64,000 nucleotides of DNA, taken from Nostoc piscinale CENA21. Lineage in GTDB: Bacteria; Cyanobacteriota; Cyanobacteriia; Cyanobacteriales; Nostocaceae. The DNA is taken from NCBI RefSeq assembly GCF_001298445.1, contig NZ_CP012036.1, positions 5,953,525-6,017,524 on the forward strand, given 5' to 3'. Every line of letters starts with the position of its first letter. Positions within the stretch are counted from its first letter, which is position 1. Made by a program: the position numbers and the translations under genes. This document shows positions 55,660 through 64,000 of this stretch, piece after piece. Below the pieces are notes generated by a model. The model was not told where the DNA came from, searched no databases, and was given only the letters and a program-made list of their open reading frames with translations.

Positions 55660-57495
55660 ATGAACCACCAGCAGTTAGACCCGGATAAAAAAGATATCTT
55701 AATAATTGACGACAAGGCAGATAACTTGAGAGTTTTATCCTCTCTACTGGCTAGAAAAGGATATAACGTCCGTAAAGCGTTAAACTGGCAAATGGCTTTA
55801 ACTGCTTGTCAAACTGTTTTACCGGATCTAATTTTACTTGATATTATGATGCCGGAAGTTGACGGTTATGAAGTTTGTCGGCGGTTTAAGAGCTGGGATT
55901 TAACCGCAGATATTCCCGTAATCTTTATTAGTGCTTTAGATGATGTTTTCGATAAAATTAAAGGTTTTAGATTAGGAGGAGTAGATTATATTACTAAACC
56001 CTTTGAGTTTGAAGAAGTTGTAGTGCGCGTTCAAAATCAACTAGAACTGAGACAAGCAAGATTAGAAATATTAAGACTCAATACAGAACTAGAACAAAGA
56101 GTTAAATCTCGGACTTGGGAGTTAGAAAATGCTCTGCAAAAACTGCAAAGAGAAATTGTTTCTCGGCAACAACTGCAAGATAAATTACTGGATATAGTTC
56201 TACATGACGCACTTACAGGACTACCAAATCGAGTTTTGTTTTTAAGACAGTTAGGCAAAGCTCTTAACCTGGCTAGAGAAGATAAAAACTATCATTTTGC
56301 TATCCTATATTTAGATTGCGATCGCTTCAAAGTTGTCAATGATTCTCTCGGTCATCTTGTGGGAGATGAATTACTCATTGCGATCGCTCGTCGTCTGCAA
56401 TCATGTCTGAATCCTGGTGATACCCTAGCAAGACTAGGTGGTGATGAATTTGGCATTCTTCTCGAAAATATTTCCGATATTAATTCTGCTATTCAAGTTG
56501 CCGAACTAATGTTACAAGAACTATCTATGACATTTAAATTGTCTAGATATGAAGTATTTATGAATGCTAGTATTGGAATTAATTGGGGTTGTAAAGATTA
56601 TGAAAAACCAGAGTATTTGTTACGCGATGCTGACACCGCAATGTATCGTGCTAAAGCTCAAGGCAAAGCCAGTTATAAAGTCTTTGACCCCGCAATGTAC
56701 CAAGAAGCAATTCAACTTTTAGAAATTGAAAACGATCTGCGGCGAGCTATTGAAAGAGGAGAACTGATTATTTACTATCAGCCAATTATTGCCTTAAATA
56801 CTGGTCAGATTGCAGGATTTGAAGCATTAGTCCGTTGGCAACATCCTGTTCGTGGTTTAATGGCTCCCACAGAGTTTATCCCCATAGCAGAAGAAACAGG
56901 TTTAATTAACGACCTTGATATCTGGGTTTTACAATCAGCTTGTCAACAATTACGCATTTGGCAAGAGCATCCAGATATCCCTAAAAACTTAACGATGAGT
57001 GTCAACTTAAGTGCACGTCTTTTCACCCAAGCCCACTTAATTACTCAAATTGATCAAATCATTAATGACACCAAAGTTAATCCAAAAAATTTAGAATTAG
57101 AAATTACTGAAAGTGTCATTATGGAAAATACTCATGTTGTGAGAAGCATTATTGAAGAAATTAAGCAGCGCAACATCAAGTTAGTTATGGATGATTTTGG
57201 TACTGGTTATTCTTCTCTCAGTTATATTCATAGTTTGCCTTTAGATTCATTGAAAATTGATAAGTCCTTTATTACTAGAATGCAGTTTTATCAAGATAAT
57301 CTGGGGCTAGTACCAACAATAATTAGTATTGCTAAATCTATGAATATGACTGTGATTGCTGAAGGCGTAGAAACCCAAGAACAAATAGTAAAATTAAGAA
57401 GTTTGAATTGTGACTTTGCTCAAGGCTATCTGTTTTCTCAAGCTTTACAACCAGAAGCAGTGATTGATTTTATCGCATCTATGCCCAGGTGGTAA
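55660..57495 (+). CDS. Response regulator with GGDEF and EAL domains
   Basis: REC domain (phospho-acceptor Asp in LILLDIMMPEVDGYE, Lys in YITKPFEFEE; about residues 10-130), a coiled-coil linker, GGDEF domain (LTGLPNRVLF, RLGGDEFGILLEN, intact active loop) and EAL domain (IAGFEALVRWQHP, LVMDDFGTGYSSL, IAEGVETQEQ). Both the cyclase and the phosphodiesterase motifs for cyclic di-GMP are intact, so it could have either or both activities, with phosphorylation from an unknown histidine kinase. 611 residues. Confidence 0.93.
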   Translation: MNHQQLDPDKKDILIIDDKADNLRVLSSLLARKGYNVRKALNWQMALTACQTVLPDLILLDIMMPEVDGYEVCRRFKSWDLTADIPVIFISALDDVFDKIKGFRLGGVDYITKPFEFEEVVVRVQNQLELRQARLEILRLNTELEQRVKSRTWELENALQKLQREIVSRQQLQDKLLDIVLHDALTGLPNRVLFLRQLGKALNLAREDKNYHFAILYLDCDRFKVVNDSLGHLVGDELLIAIARRLQSCLNPGDTLARLGGDEFGILLENISDINSAIQVAELMLQELSMTFKLSRYEVFMNASIGINWGCKDYEKPEYLLRDADTAMYRAKAQGKASYKVFDPAMYQEAIQLLEIENDLRRAIERGELIIYYQPIIALNTGQIAGFEALVRWQHPVRGLMAPTEFIPIAEETGLINDLDIWVLQSACQQLRIWQEHPDIPKNLTMSVNLSARLFTQAHLITQIDQIINDTKVNPKNLELEITESVIMENTHVVRSIIEEIKQRNIKLVMDDFGTGYSSLSYIHSLPLDSLKIDKSFITRMQFYQDNLGLVPTIISIAKSMNMTVIAEGVETQEQIVKLRSLNCDFAQGYLFSQALQPEAVIDFIASMPRW

Positions 57496-57734
57496 GTATA
57501 TATTTTTATACAATGTAGGGAGTGTTTTCTGTATCCTGGGCAGTAAAATTTACATGATTTAAAATAGAAAATATATTGATTCGTTCTCAGTGACAAGAGA
57601 ATTTCTAGCAGCAGTTGATTGACATTAGCTATCAAAAGTGAGAGTCTGGTTACTCAGAAAGTCAAAATAGTGTCAAAAAAAATTTTATTGATTAAAGACT
57701 ACTATTTTCAGTTACATAAAAGCATAATAGAGAT

Positions 57735-58907
57735 GTGACTGATTTGTTTGCCCCTTTACATTCCCTGGAAAACGGTCGCTGGTTTAAGCTCATTTGTGGA
57801 GCCAGCTACCAACATCTGCCAGCAGTCAGAAGTTTGACTTTAGCCTACACTTTGGCGGGCGCTGACTGTATAGATGTCGCTGCTGACCCGGCGGTGATAG
57901 CCGCAGCAAAAGCCGGACTGCAAGTAGCTAAAAACCTGACTAAAGCCGCACAAGAACGAGGCTTCAACTATCAGGATAGTTCGCCTTTGTTAATGGTGAG
58001 CTTAAACGATGGTGAAGACCCTCATTTTCGCAAAGCCGAGTTTGATGCCGTTTATTGTCCCTCTGACTGTTCTAGACCATGTGAGCGAATTTGTCCGGCA
58101 CAGGCGATCGCATTTAACCGGAAACCAGATAATTTTTCTGGGGTAGAATCTCAGAAATGTTACGGTTGTGGTCGTTGCATACCATTATGTCCTTACGATA
58201 TAATTTATACTAGATCATATATATCAACACCAGAGGCGATCGCGCCAATGGTGATTTCAACAGGAGTAAATGCCGTAGAAATTCATACACAAGTCGGCAG
58301 ATTAGTAGAATTTCAAAAATTATGGCAAGTAATTTCACCTTGGGCTGAACAACTTCAGGTATTGGCTATCAGTTGTCCTGATGGCGACGGCATGATTGAT
58401 TACTTAAAAGCAATTTATGAATTAATTACCCCACGTCCTCGCACCTTGATTTGGCAAACCGATGGTCGTCCAATGAGTGGTGATATTGGAGATGGTACCA
58501 CTATGGCGGCAGTCAAATTAGGACAAAAAGTTTTGGCAGCGAACCTACCCGGATATGTGCAGTTAGCAGGTGGCACAAATAGCTACACCGTTGCTAAGTT
58601 AAAGGCAATGGGACTACTGAAGAGAGCAGGGGTGAAGGGGTGCAGGGGTACAGGGGTGAAAGAAAACTCTTCTCCCTTGTCTTCCCCCTCTGACTTGTCT
58701 CCCTCTGCCTCAATTGCAGGAGTCGCATACGGAAGCTATGCCCGTGTATTGCTGTCGCCAATTCTCGAACAGTTGGAGAATAAGGAGGTGAATTACGCCA
58801 GTGTCCAAGGGAATGTCCACCTGGAATCAGAACCGGACTTATTGTGGGAAGCTGTAGGGCTTGCCCGTTCTCTCGTTTCCCAGATCAAGTCACAGCAAGA
58901 GCGATAA
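57735..58907 (+). CDS. ldpA: LdpA, iron-sulfur circadian input protein, with in-frame repeat insertion
   Basis: Light-dependent period A: senses redox state and adjusts the circadian clock period in Synechococcus. Cys motifs for Fe-S clusters: YCPSDCSRPCERICPAQAI and CYGCGRCIPLCPYDI. Starts GTG at 57735. At about residues 297-326 (DNA about 58627-58712) a low-complexity stretch beginning GVKGCRGTGVKENSS interrupts the normally conserved Gly-rich C-terminal domain (TNSYTVAKLKAMGLL before, GVAYGSYAR after). Its DNA resembles the interspersed repeats (AGGGGTGAAGGGGTG and CTTGTCTTCCCCCTC). Frame is kept, so activity may remain. Confidence 0.9.
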   Translation: MTDLFAPLHSLENGRWFKLICGASYQHLPAVRSLTLAYTLAGADCIDVAADPAVIAAAKAGLQVAKNLTKAAQERGFNYQDSSPLLMVSLNDGEDPHFRKAEFDAVYCPSDCSRPCERICPAQAIAFNRKPDNFSGVESQKCYGCGRCIPLCPYDIIYTRSYISTPEAIAPMVISTGVNAVEIHTQVGRLVEFQKLWQVISPWAEQLQVLAISCPDGDGMIDYLKAIYELITPRPRTLIWQTDGRPMSGDIGDGTTMAAVKLGQKVLAANLPGYVQLAGGTNSYTVAKLKAMGLLKRAGVKGCRGTGVKENSSPLSSPSDLSPSASIAGVAYGSYARVLLSPILEQLENKEVNYASVQGNVHLESEPDLLWEAVGLARSLVSQIKSQQER

Positions 58908-58947
58908 TCGCTCGTTCGTTATCTCTCAAAACGTCACCATAGAAAGC

Positions 58948-60684
58948 ATGACGATTAAAGACGATCTCCAAAAGTTATTAGACATCTTGCCCCAAGACTT
59001 GCGACAAGTACTAGAAAATCATCCTCAGCGAGATAGTTTAGTTGAAGTAGTCTTGGATTTGGGTCGTCGCCCAGAAGCTCGCTTTCCTAATCAAGCTGAG
59101 TATCTGAGTGAAACACCCGTAACTCAAGCACAAATTGATGATTGCATTCAGCGAGTCGGCACATTTGGCGGAGATAATCGAGCAGGAATTGAGCAAACTT
59201 TGCATCGGATCAGTGCTATCCGCAATCGGAATGGTAAGATAATTGGCTTAACCTGTCGTGTTGGTCGTGCGGTATTCGGTACTATCGGTATGATCCGCGA
59301 TTTGGTAGAAACAGGTAAATCCATTCTCATGCTAGGTCGTCCAGGTGTGGGTAAAACTACTGCCCTGCGGGAAATTGCCCGTGTGTTGGCAGATGAGTTA
59401 AACAAACGAGTAGTAATTATCGACACCTCCAATGAAATTGCTGGAGATGGCGATGTTGCCCACCCTGCTATTGGTCGTGCGAGAAGGATGCAAGTAGCTC
59501 ATCCAGAACTTCAGCATCAAGTCATGATTGAGGCAGTGGAAAACCACATGCCCGAAGTGATTGTGATTGATGAAATCGGCACAGAACTGGAAGCTTTAGC
59601 AGCGCGTACCATTGCCGAACGCGGTGTGCAGTTAGTAGGCACTGCTCATGGGAACCAAATTGAAAACCTGATCAAAAACCCCACACTTTCTGATTTGGTT
59701 GGTGGTATTCAGGCTGTGACACTGGGAGACGACGAAGCCAGGAGGCGCGGTTCGCAAAAAACGGTGTTAGAGCGTAAAGCTCCGCCTACCTTTGAAATTG
59801 CTGTAGAGATGTTAGAACGACAGCGTTGGGTAGTTCACGAAAGTGTTGCTGACACAGTAGATACTTTATTGCGTGGACGGCAACCCAGCCCACAAACCCG
59901 CACTGTGGATGACAACGGCAAAGTTGTCATGACTCGACAGCTATCGGTGGTGAATGGTCGTGGTGGTCATGTAGCGAGTGGGGAAGACACTTTCTCCTCT
60001 GGGCGACAGTCTGGTGGCTGGCGTGCATCGGGACAGATGGTGGCACTTCCGCCATTAACCCTAGAACGGGAAAAGACAACTGGGCAGAGTGAGTTTGACC
60101 GCTTGCTAGAAGAGTCCTTTAATTACTCCGACACCATTGATTTTGCCGCCACGAAGAATGCTGGCCCCAATGGGGAAGATTTGCCACTGCATGTTTATCC
60201 TTATGGGGTAAGTCGCCACCAATTAGAACAGGTAGTTAGTGTGCTGACTTTGCCTGTGGTCTTGACAAAAGATATCGACAGTGCTGATGCAATTTTGGCA
60301 TTGCGATCGCATGTCAAAAACCACGCTAAATTACGGCAAATGGCCAAAGCCCGTCATGTGCCTATCCACATGATTAAAGCCAGCACCATTCCGCAAATTA
60401 CCCGTGGACTGCGGCGCTTGTTGAACATCGACGACCCAGAAATTGCTGATGACCGCGAATTGCAACTTTTTCTGCACAGTGGCAGCGATGATGAAATTGA
60501 TGCCCTAGAGGAAGCTAGACTTGCAGTCGAGCAAATTGTCATTCCCAAAGGACAACCAGTAGAGTTACTGCCCCGTTCTCCCCAAGTCCGCAAAATGCAG
60601 CATGAATTGGTAGAACATTATCGCCTCAAATCCCATAGTTTTGGCGAAGAACCTAATCGTCGCTTAAGGATTTATCCGGCGTAA
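58948..60684 (+). CDS. Ycf45/R3H AAA ATPase
   Basis: Ycf45-type ATPase, conserved in cyanobacteria and some plastids. Walker A LGRPGVGKTTALREIARVL, Walker B MPEVIVIDEIGTE, then the family-specific GTAHGNQIENLIKNPTLSDLVGG and VLERKAPPTFEIAVEM; the C-terminus has an R3H nucleic-acid-binding segment ending VEHYRLKSHSFGEEPNRRLRIYP. About 578 residues with the ATG at 58948; more upstream starts overlap ldpA. RNA or single-stranded DNA is the likely ligand. It follows ldpA by 40 bases. Confidence 0.88.
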   Translation: MTIKDDLQKLLDILPQDLRQVLENHPQRDSLVEVVLDLGRRPEARFPNQAEYLSETPVTQAQIDDCIQRVGTFGGDNRAGIEQTLHRISAIRNRNGKIIGLTCRVGRAVFGTIGMIRDLVETGKSILMLGRPGVGKTTALREIARVLADELNKRVVIIDTSNEIAGDGDVAHPAIGRARRMQVAHPELQHQVMIEAVENHMPEVIVIDEIGTELEALAARTIAERGVQLVGTAHGNQIENLIKNPTLSDLVGGIQAVTLGDDEARRRGSQKTVLERKAPPTFEIAVEMLERQRWVVHESVADTVDTLLRGRQPSPQTRTVDDNGKVVMTRQLSVVNGRGGHVASGEDTFSSGRQSGGWRASGQMVALPPLTLEREKTTGQSEFDRLLEESFNYSDTIDFAATKNAGPNGEDLPLHVYPYGVSRHQLEQVVSVLTLPVVLTKDIDSADAILALRSHVKNHAKLRQMAKARHVPIHMIKASTIPQITRGLRRLLNIDDPEIADDRELQLFLHSGSDDEIDALEEARLAVEQIVIPKGQPVELLPRSPQVRKMQHELVEHYRLKSHSFGEEPNRRLRIYPA

Positions 60685-60821
60685 TTTTAATTCAGGATTA
60701 ACGCACAAAAGTTAGTTGTTGAACTTGAGTGTTGGGATGTCAGAGTTTTAAATACTTGACACCTCAACACTCTTATTTCAAGCCTTAATTTGTTTCAATT
60801 TAAAATAGTATAACTTGTCAC

Positions 60822-61706
60822 CTATCCCCTACTATAGTGTCTGACGATATCTACAAATTTCTGCACAGTTGAAGATGCGTCACTGCTACGCCAAATCATT
60901 GCAATTGTTACTTTTGGAGTAGGTTCTTCAATGTGTTTATAAACTACTCCTGTTCTTTGCAAGTGTTGTAATGATGCTGGGACGATCGCCACTCCCATTT
61001 CTGCTGCTACGATACTGACAATGGTTTGCATCTGAATAGCTTCTTGCACGACATTGGGACTAAAACCTGATTGCTGACAAAGACTGATAATCAAATCGTA
61101 GAGTCCGGGTGCTAATTTTCGAGGAAATAAAATAAACCCTTCATTAGCTAGGGATGTCACACTAATTTGGGCTTGCTTCGCTAGGATATGGGTCTCTGGT
61201 AACGCCACCACAAGCGACTCTTGAAAAATCGTTTCCCAGCTAAATATATTGTTTTCAATAGGAGGACGAATAAAACCAACATCCATCCGTCCTTCCTGCA
61301 ACCAATTTAGTTGTTGATCTGTAGTTAATTCATGTAACTCTAGATTTACTCCAGGAACACAGTTGCGATAATTCTTGAGTATGAATGGCAAGATATTATA
61401 CGCAGTAGAACTGACAAAGCCAATCACTAATTTTCCGACTTCGCCACGACTGGTTTGTTGTCCGATTTGAATTGCTTGTTGTAATTGGTGAAGAATTTGC
61501 TGCACTTCCCTCAAAAATACTTCACCTGCTGCTGTTAACTGCACATGGCGTTTTGTGCGATGAAACAGTTCAAATCCCAATTCTGCCTCTAGTTGGCGAA
61601 TTTGTTGACTGAGGGGAGGTTGGGCAATATGCAGTTTTTCGGCAGCTTTGCCAAAGTGTAGTTCTTCTGCCAACGTCACAAAGTAGCGCAGATGGCGTAA
61701 TTCCAT
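60822..61706 (-). CDS. LysR family transcriptional regulator
   Basis: N-terminal winged helix (ELRHLRYFVTLAEELHFGKAAEKLHIAQPPLSQQIRQLE) and a C-terminal effector-binding domain (LVIGFVSSTAYNILPFILKNYR...MDVGFIRPP). 294 residues, normal. It is divergently arranged with a methyltransferase gene (start at 61828), 121 bases apart, suggesting that it may regulate that gene. The effector is unknown; the Pro-rich GFIRPP resembles regulators of aromatic catabolism. Confidence 0.92.
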   Translation of the reverse strand: MELRHLRYFVTLAEELHFGKAAEKLHIAQPPLSQQIRQLEAELGFELFHRTKRHVQLTAAGEVFLREVQQILHQLQQAIQIGQQTSRGEVGKLVIGFVSSTAYNILPFILKNYRNCVPGVNLELHELTTDQQLNWLQEGRMDVGFIRPPIENNIFSWETIFQESLVVALPETHILAKQAQISVTSLANEGFILFPRKLAPGLYDLIISLCQQSGFSPNVVQEAIQMQTIVSIVAAEMGVAIVPASLQHLQRTGVVYKHIEEPTPKVTIAMIWRSSDASSTVQKFVDIVRHYSRG

Positions 61707-61827
61707 TGGTAAGGGTAACTAATATTTTTTAAATATTAATGACAGTATAAAAATATATTGGACATTAATAAAAATCTTTTTTACTGTGGATATTAAGCAA
61801 TCAACACACGGAATTTCACTAAAATTT

Positions 61828-62607
61828 ATGAATCAGATTTCGCCATCCAAAGATAATTGGAATGCTTTGCTTTATGAAAATAAACACGCTTTTGTGTGGC
61901 AATATGGCGAAGATTTGCTGCAATGGCTGAACCCCAAACCAGGAGAGTTGATTTTAGATTTAGGTTGTGGAACTGGACAACTTGCTGCCAAAATTGCCGA
62001 GTCTGGCGCTGAAGTGATGGGAATTGATAGCGCCGCCACAATGATTGAAAAGGCGCGACAAAATTATCCTAGCTTACGGTTTGAAGTTGCTGATGCGCGT
62101 GACTTGCAAATAGACAAACTATTTGACGCTGTATTTTCTAATGCTACCTTGCATTGGATCAAAGAAGCAGATGCTGCGATCGCCTCCACATATCAAGCAC
62201 TCAAACCAGGAGGACGTTTTGTAGCTGAATTTGGTGGTAAAGGTAACGTAGAATCCATAGTTCAAGCCTTGTATATGGCTTTGGAAAAAACTGGTTTTTC
62301 TCGCCCCCAAGCTTTCAATCCTTGGTATTTTCCTAGCATTAGTAAGTATAGTAACTTACTTGAAAAACAAGGTTTTGAAGTTACTCATGCTATCTTATTT
62401 CCCCGCCCCACTGTCTTAGCAGATGGGAGAGCAGGTATCAAAAACTGGCTGGAAATGTTTGCTCGTCCTTTTTTCACCAACCTGTCGGCGGTGGAACAAG
62501 CAGAAGTGATTCGTGATGTTGAAGACTACCTCAAGCCTACACTTTACAAAAATCATGTTTGGCTGGCAGACTATCGCAGAATTCGCATTCTCTCTATCAA
62601 AGTGTAG
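61828..62607 (+). CDS. SAM-dependent class I methyltransferase
   Basis: Motif I LILDLGCGTGQLAAKIA, then AEVMGIDSAATMIEKAR (motif II acid), VADARDLQ, and FDAVFSNATLHWIKE (motif post-II/III) as in trans-aconitate 2-methyltransferase and related enzymes. About 259 residues from ATG at 61828. Substrate unknown. Divergent from the LysR gene, which may control it. 3' end runs into the repeat region. Confidence 0.88.
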   Translation: MNQISPSKDNWNALLYENKHAFVWQYGEDLLQWLNPKPGELILDLGCGTGQLAAKIAESGAEVMGIDSAATMIEKARQNYPSLRFEVADARDLQIDKLFDAVFSNATLHWIKEADAAIASTYQALKPGGRFVAEFGGKGNVESIVQALYMALEKTGFSRPQAFNPWYFPSISKYSNLLEKQGFEVTHAILFPRPTVLADGRAGIKNWLEMFARPFFTNLSAVEQAEVIRDVEDYLKPTLYKNHVWLADYRRIRILSIKV

Positions 62608-63283
62608 TAACGTGACCGTAAAAGCTAGCGGACATGATATGAACCACATCTTGCATCTAGCCCTAGGATTAGAAATCGCGGCTATACAAACGTGCGATCG
62701 CCTAATATTGTAGTGAAGACAAACAAAAAATCTTGATTTTAATCCGCGTAGCTGGTCACTGAGCTTGTGAAACTGTGGGTTTTGCCTGTGTAGCCGAGAC
62801 TTCCAGTCGCTTGGTACAAAATATAAAATAAAAAGTTTCAGCCTTTTTACTCGAACGTTGAAGTTCGGAAGTTGAAAGTCGAACCTTTTTACTCGAACAT
62901 TAAAGTTCGGAAGTTGAAAGTTGAACCTTTTTACTCGAACATTGAAGTTCGGAAGTTGAAAGTTGAACCTTTTTACTCGAACATTGAAGTTCGGAAGTTG
63001 AAAGTTAAACCTTTTTACTCGAACGTTAAAGTTCTGAAGTTGAAAATTGAACCTTTGAGGTTGAAGTGTCAGGAAATTTTGTGGAATTTTCTCGCGCAGA
63101 GGCAAGGCGGCTCTGCCGACTTGTAGACGCGCTCGGCGCGGCTTCTCGCAGAGTAGCGACTGCCGCGCAGAGGCGCAAAGATGAAGAAAAGGTTTTGAGT
63201 TTTGTTTACAACAGCTTTGCAAAAAGTTCTTAGGGCGGACATGATTGATGTCATAACCGAACCAAAATGCTTGTGAGTTGATT
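62608..63283. other. Intergenic region holding the 42-bp tandem array and interspersed repeats
   Basis: 676 bases without a supported gene. The array occupies 62842-63058; the GCGCAGAGGC and GGCGCGGCTTCTCGCAGAG interspersed repeats lie at about 63095-63178. Long open frames across it on both strands come from the repeat period being a multiple of three and are not considered genes. Confidence 0.6.
62842..63059. repeat. Five-copy 42-bp tandem repeat
   Basis: Units at 62842, 62884, 62926, 62968 and 63010, each starting CCTTTTTACTCGAAC and ending GAAGTTGAAAGTTGAA, with a partial sixth at 63052. Copies differ by one to four bases. Each has CGAAC and GTTCG arms around a six-base loop, so every unit can form a small hairpin. 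There are no spacers, so it is not CRISPR. The period of 42 (14 codons) makes stop-free frames on both strands. Confidence 0.85.
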
Positions 63284-64000
63284 GTGAAAAAGTTCTTCAG
63301 TGCGATTAATGCTGCGGGTGTGTGTCTAGCACCTTGGATAATGGTAGCGGGAATGACACCGGGCTTAGTGTTAAGTATGCCAGTCAAAGGGATGTCGCAA
63401 CAGCAAACCCCTACATATTCCGCAGAGCAACAAGCAGCCTTAAAGGAAGCTGAAGAACTAAATCAACAAGTCATCAAGCTATACCAAGAAGGAAAATATA
63501 GTACCGCTATCCCCTTAGCTGAACGTGTATTAGCTATTAGAGAAAAAGTGCTTGGTCAAGAAAATCTAGTTGTTGCCACTAATTTAAATAATTTGGCTAC
63601 ACTATATCAAGCACAGGGAGAATATCAACAAGCAGAACCTCTGTATCTCCGCTCACTAGCTATTAAAGAAAAATTATTGGGTAATTCGCATCGTGAAATT
63701 GCTACTAGCTTAGATAATTTAGCCTTACTGTATAGAAAACTGGGCAAATATGAACAAGCAGAACCATTGCATCTGCGTGCTTTAGCTATTTATGAAAAGG
63801 TGTTTGGTAAAGAACATCCAGATGTCGCTATTAGCTTAAATAATTTAGCTGGACTGTATCGTCTACAAGGTAGATTTAAACAAGCAGAACCATTGTATCT
63901 CCGCTCACTGGCTATTTATGAGAAGTTGCTGGGTAACTCACATCCTGATTTTGCAACTATCTTAGATAATTTGGGATTATTTTATGATTTACAGGGAAAA
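63284..64000 (+). CDS. Kinesin-light-chain-type TPR protein, truncated by the window end
   Basis: Starts GTG at 63284 and stays open to the last base (239 codons), so the gene continues beyond the window. A hydrophobic N-terminus (GVCLAPWIMVAGMTPGLVLS) suggests a signal peptide. Then TPR units of 42 residues of the kinesin-light-chain type: AIPLAERVLAIREKVLGQENLVVATNLNNLATLYQAQGEYQQAEPLYLRSLAI, repeated at least four times. Such cyanobacterial proteins often end in CHAT or other domains; the C-terminus is not visible. Confidence 0.8.
   Translation, partial: MKKFFSAINAAGVCLAPWIMVAGMTPGLVLSMPVKGMSQQQTPTYSAEQQAALKEAEELNQQVIKLYQEGKYSTAIPLAERVLAIREKVLGQENLVVATNLNNLATLYQAQGEYQQAEPLYLRSLAIKEKLLGNSHREIATSLDNLALLYRKLGKYEQAEPLHLRALAIYEKVFGKEHPDVAISLNNLAGLYRLQGRFKQAEPLYLRSLAIYEKLLGNSHPDFATILDNLGLFYDLQGK

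Noticed and set aside
62842..63059. CRISPR array
   Set aside because: Units are directly adjacent with no unique spacers, and there are no cas genes in the window.
62416..63387. Long open frames on both strands across the 42-bp array
   Set aside because: They arise because the repeat period is a multiple of three; they overlap the methyltransferase end and intergenic repeats and lack domains or ribosome-binding sites.

Overview
The window looks like chromosomal DNA of a filamentous, probably heterocyst-forming cyanobacterium (order Nostocales). The reasons are the very frequent HIP1 octamer GCGATCGC inside and between genes, genes confined to or typical of cyanobacteria (LdpA circadian input protein, Ycf45-type AAA/R3H ATPase, the DUF3038-DUF4335 pair, a lumenal pentapeptide protein, Nif11 domains, a giant Ser/Thr kinase-AAA-GAF-PAS protein), and many short interspersed repeats (ACACCCTTACACCC, CTCAGCACTCAGCACT and CTTGTCCCC types) in the intergenic spaces. 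The genus cannot be fixed from the sequence alone.

Layout. 1-9.5 kb: RibD-like reductase, FemAB-like acyltransferase, a tight three-gene operon led by a TIGR04255 protein, a TPR protein, queA, a YraN-type protein carrying an in-frame repeat insertion, a pentapeptide protein, a Lin0512 protein and small membrane proteins. 9.5-10.4 kb: a decayed IS630-type element with its terminal inverted repeats still visible. 10.5-14.1 kb: four membrane transport genes in a row on the minus strand (DUF1634, TauE/SafE, CadD, APC permease). 14.7-23.3 kb: housekeeping genes (hisD, ilvA, PAP2 phosphatase, MtfA-type peptidase, HAD phosphatase), interrupted by a GC-rich cupin plus carboxymuconolactone-decarboxylase pair that looks acquired.

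23.9-26.5 kb is the most striking part: a stand-alone aegerolysin followed by a MACPF protein whose C-terminus is a second aegerolysin-like domain. This is a probable two-component pore-forming system. Next to it, convergently, lies a very large kinase/ATPase gene broken by three single-base homopolymer frameshifts. 33-35.7 kb: branched-chain or neutral amino-acid ABC transporter genes (the permease also frameshifted) and a RelE-like toxin with a possible detached antitoxin. 35.8-39.6 kb: pgi, a double-Nif11 protein, a lipoprotein and a small repeat protein. 39.9-43.2 kb: a helicase with a C-terminal PD-(D/E)XK-like nuclease domain, then a DUF433/DUF5615 toxin-antitoxin pair; this is a small defence-like cluster. 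43.3-62.6 kb is mostly core: malate dehydrogenase (frameshifted), DUF4335/DUF3038, ruvC, YvcK, tsaE, pyrC, lepB, a MOSC protein, a REC-GGDEF-EAL regulator, ldpA (also with an in-frame repeat insertion), the Ycf45 ATPase, and a LysR regulator divergent from a methyltransferase. The window ends with a 42-bp tandem repeat array and a truncated TPR gene.

Five of the apparent gene breaks (three in the kinase, one in the permease, one in mdh) are single-base changes in A/T homopolymers of 5-8 bases. Assembly error is therefore a serious alternative to true gene decay. All family assignments are from motif reading; no database search was possible.
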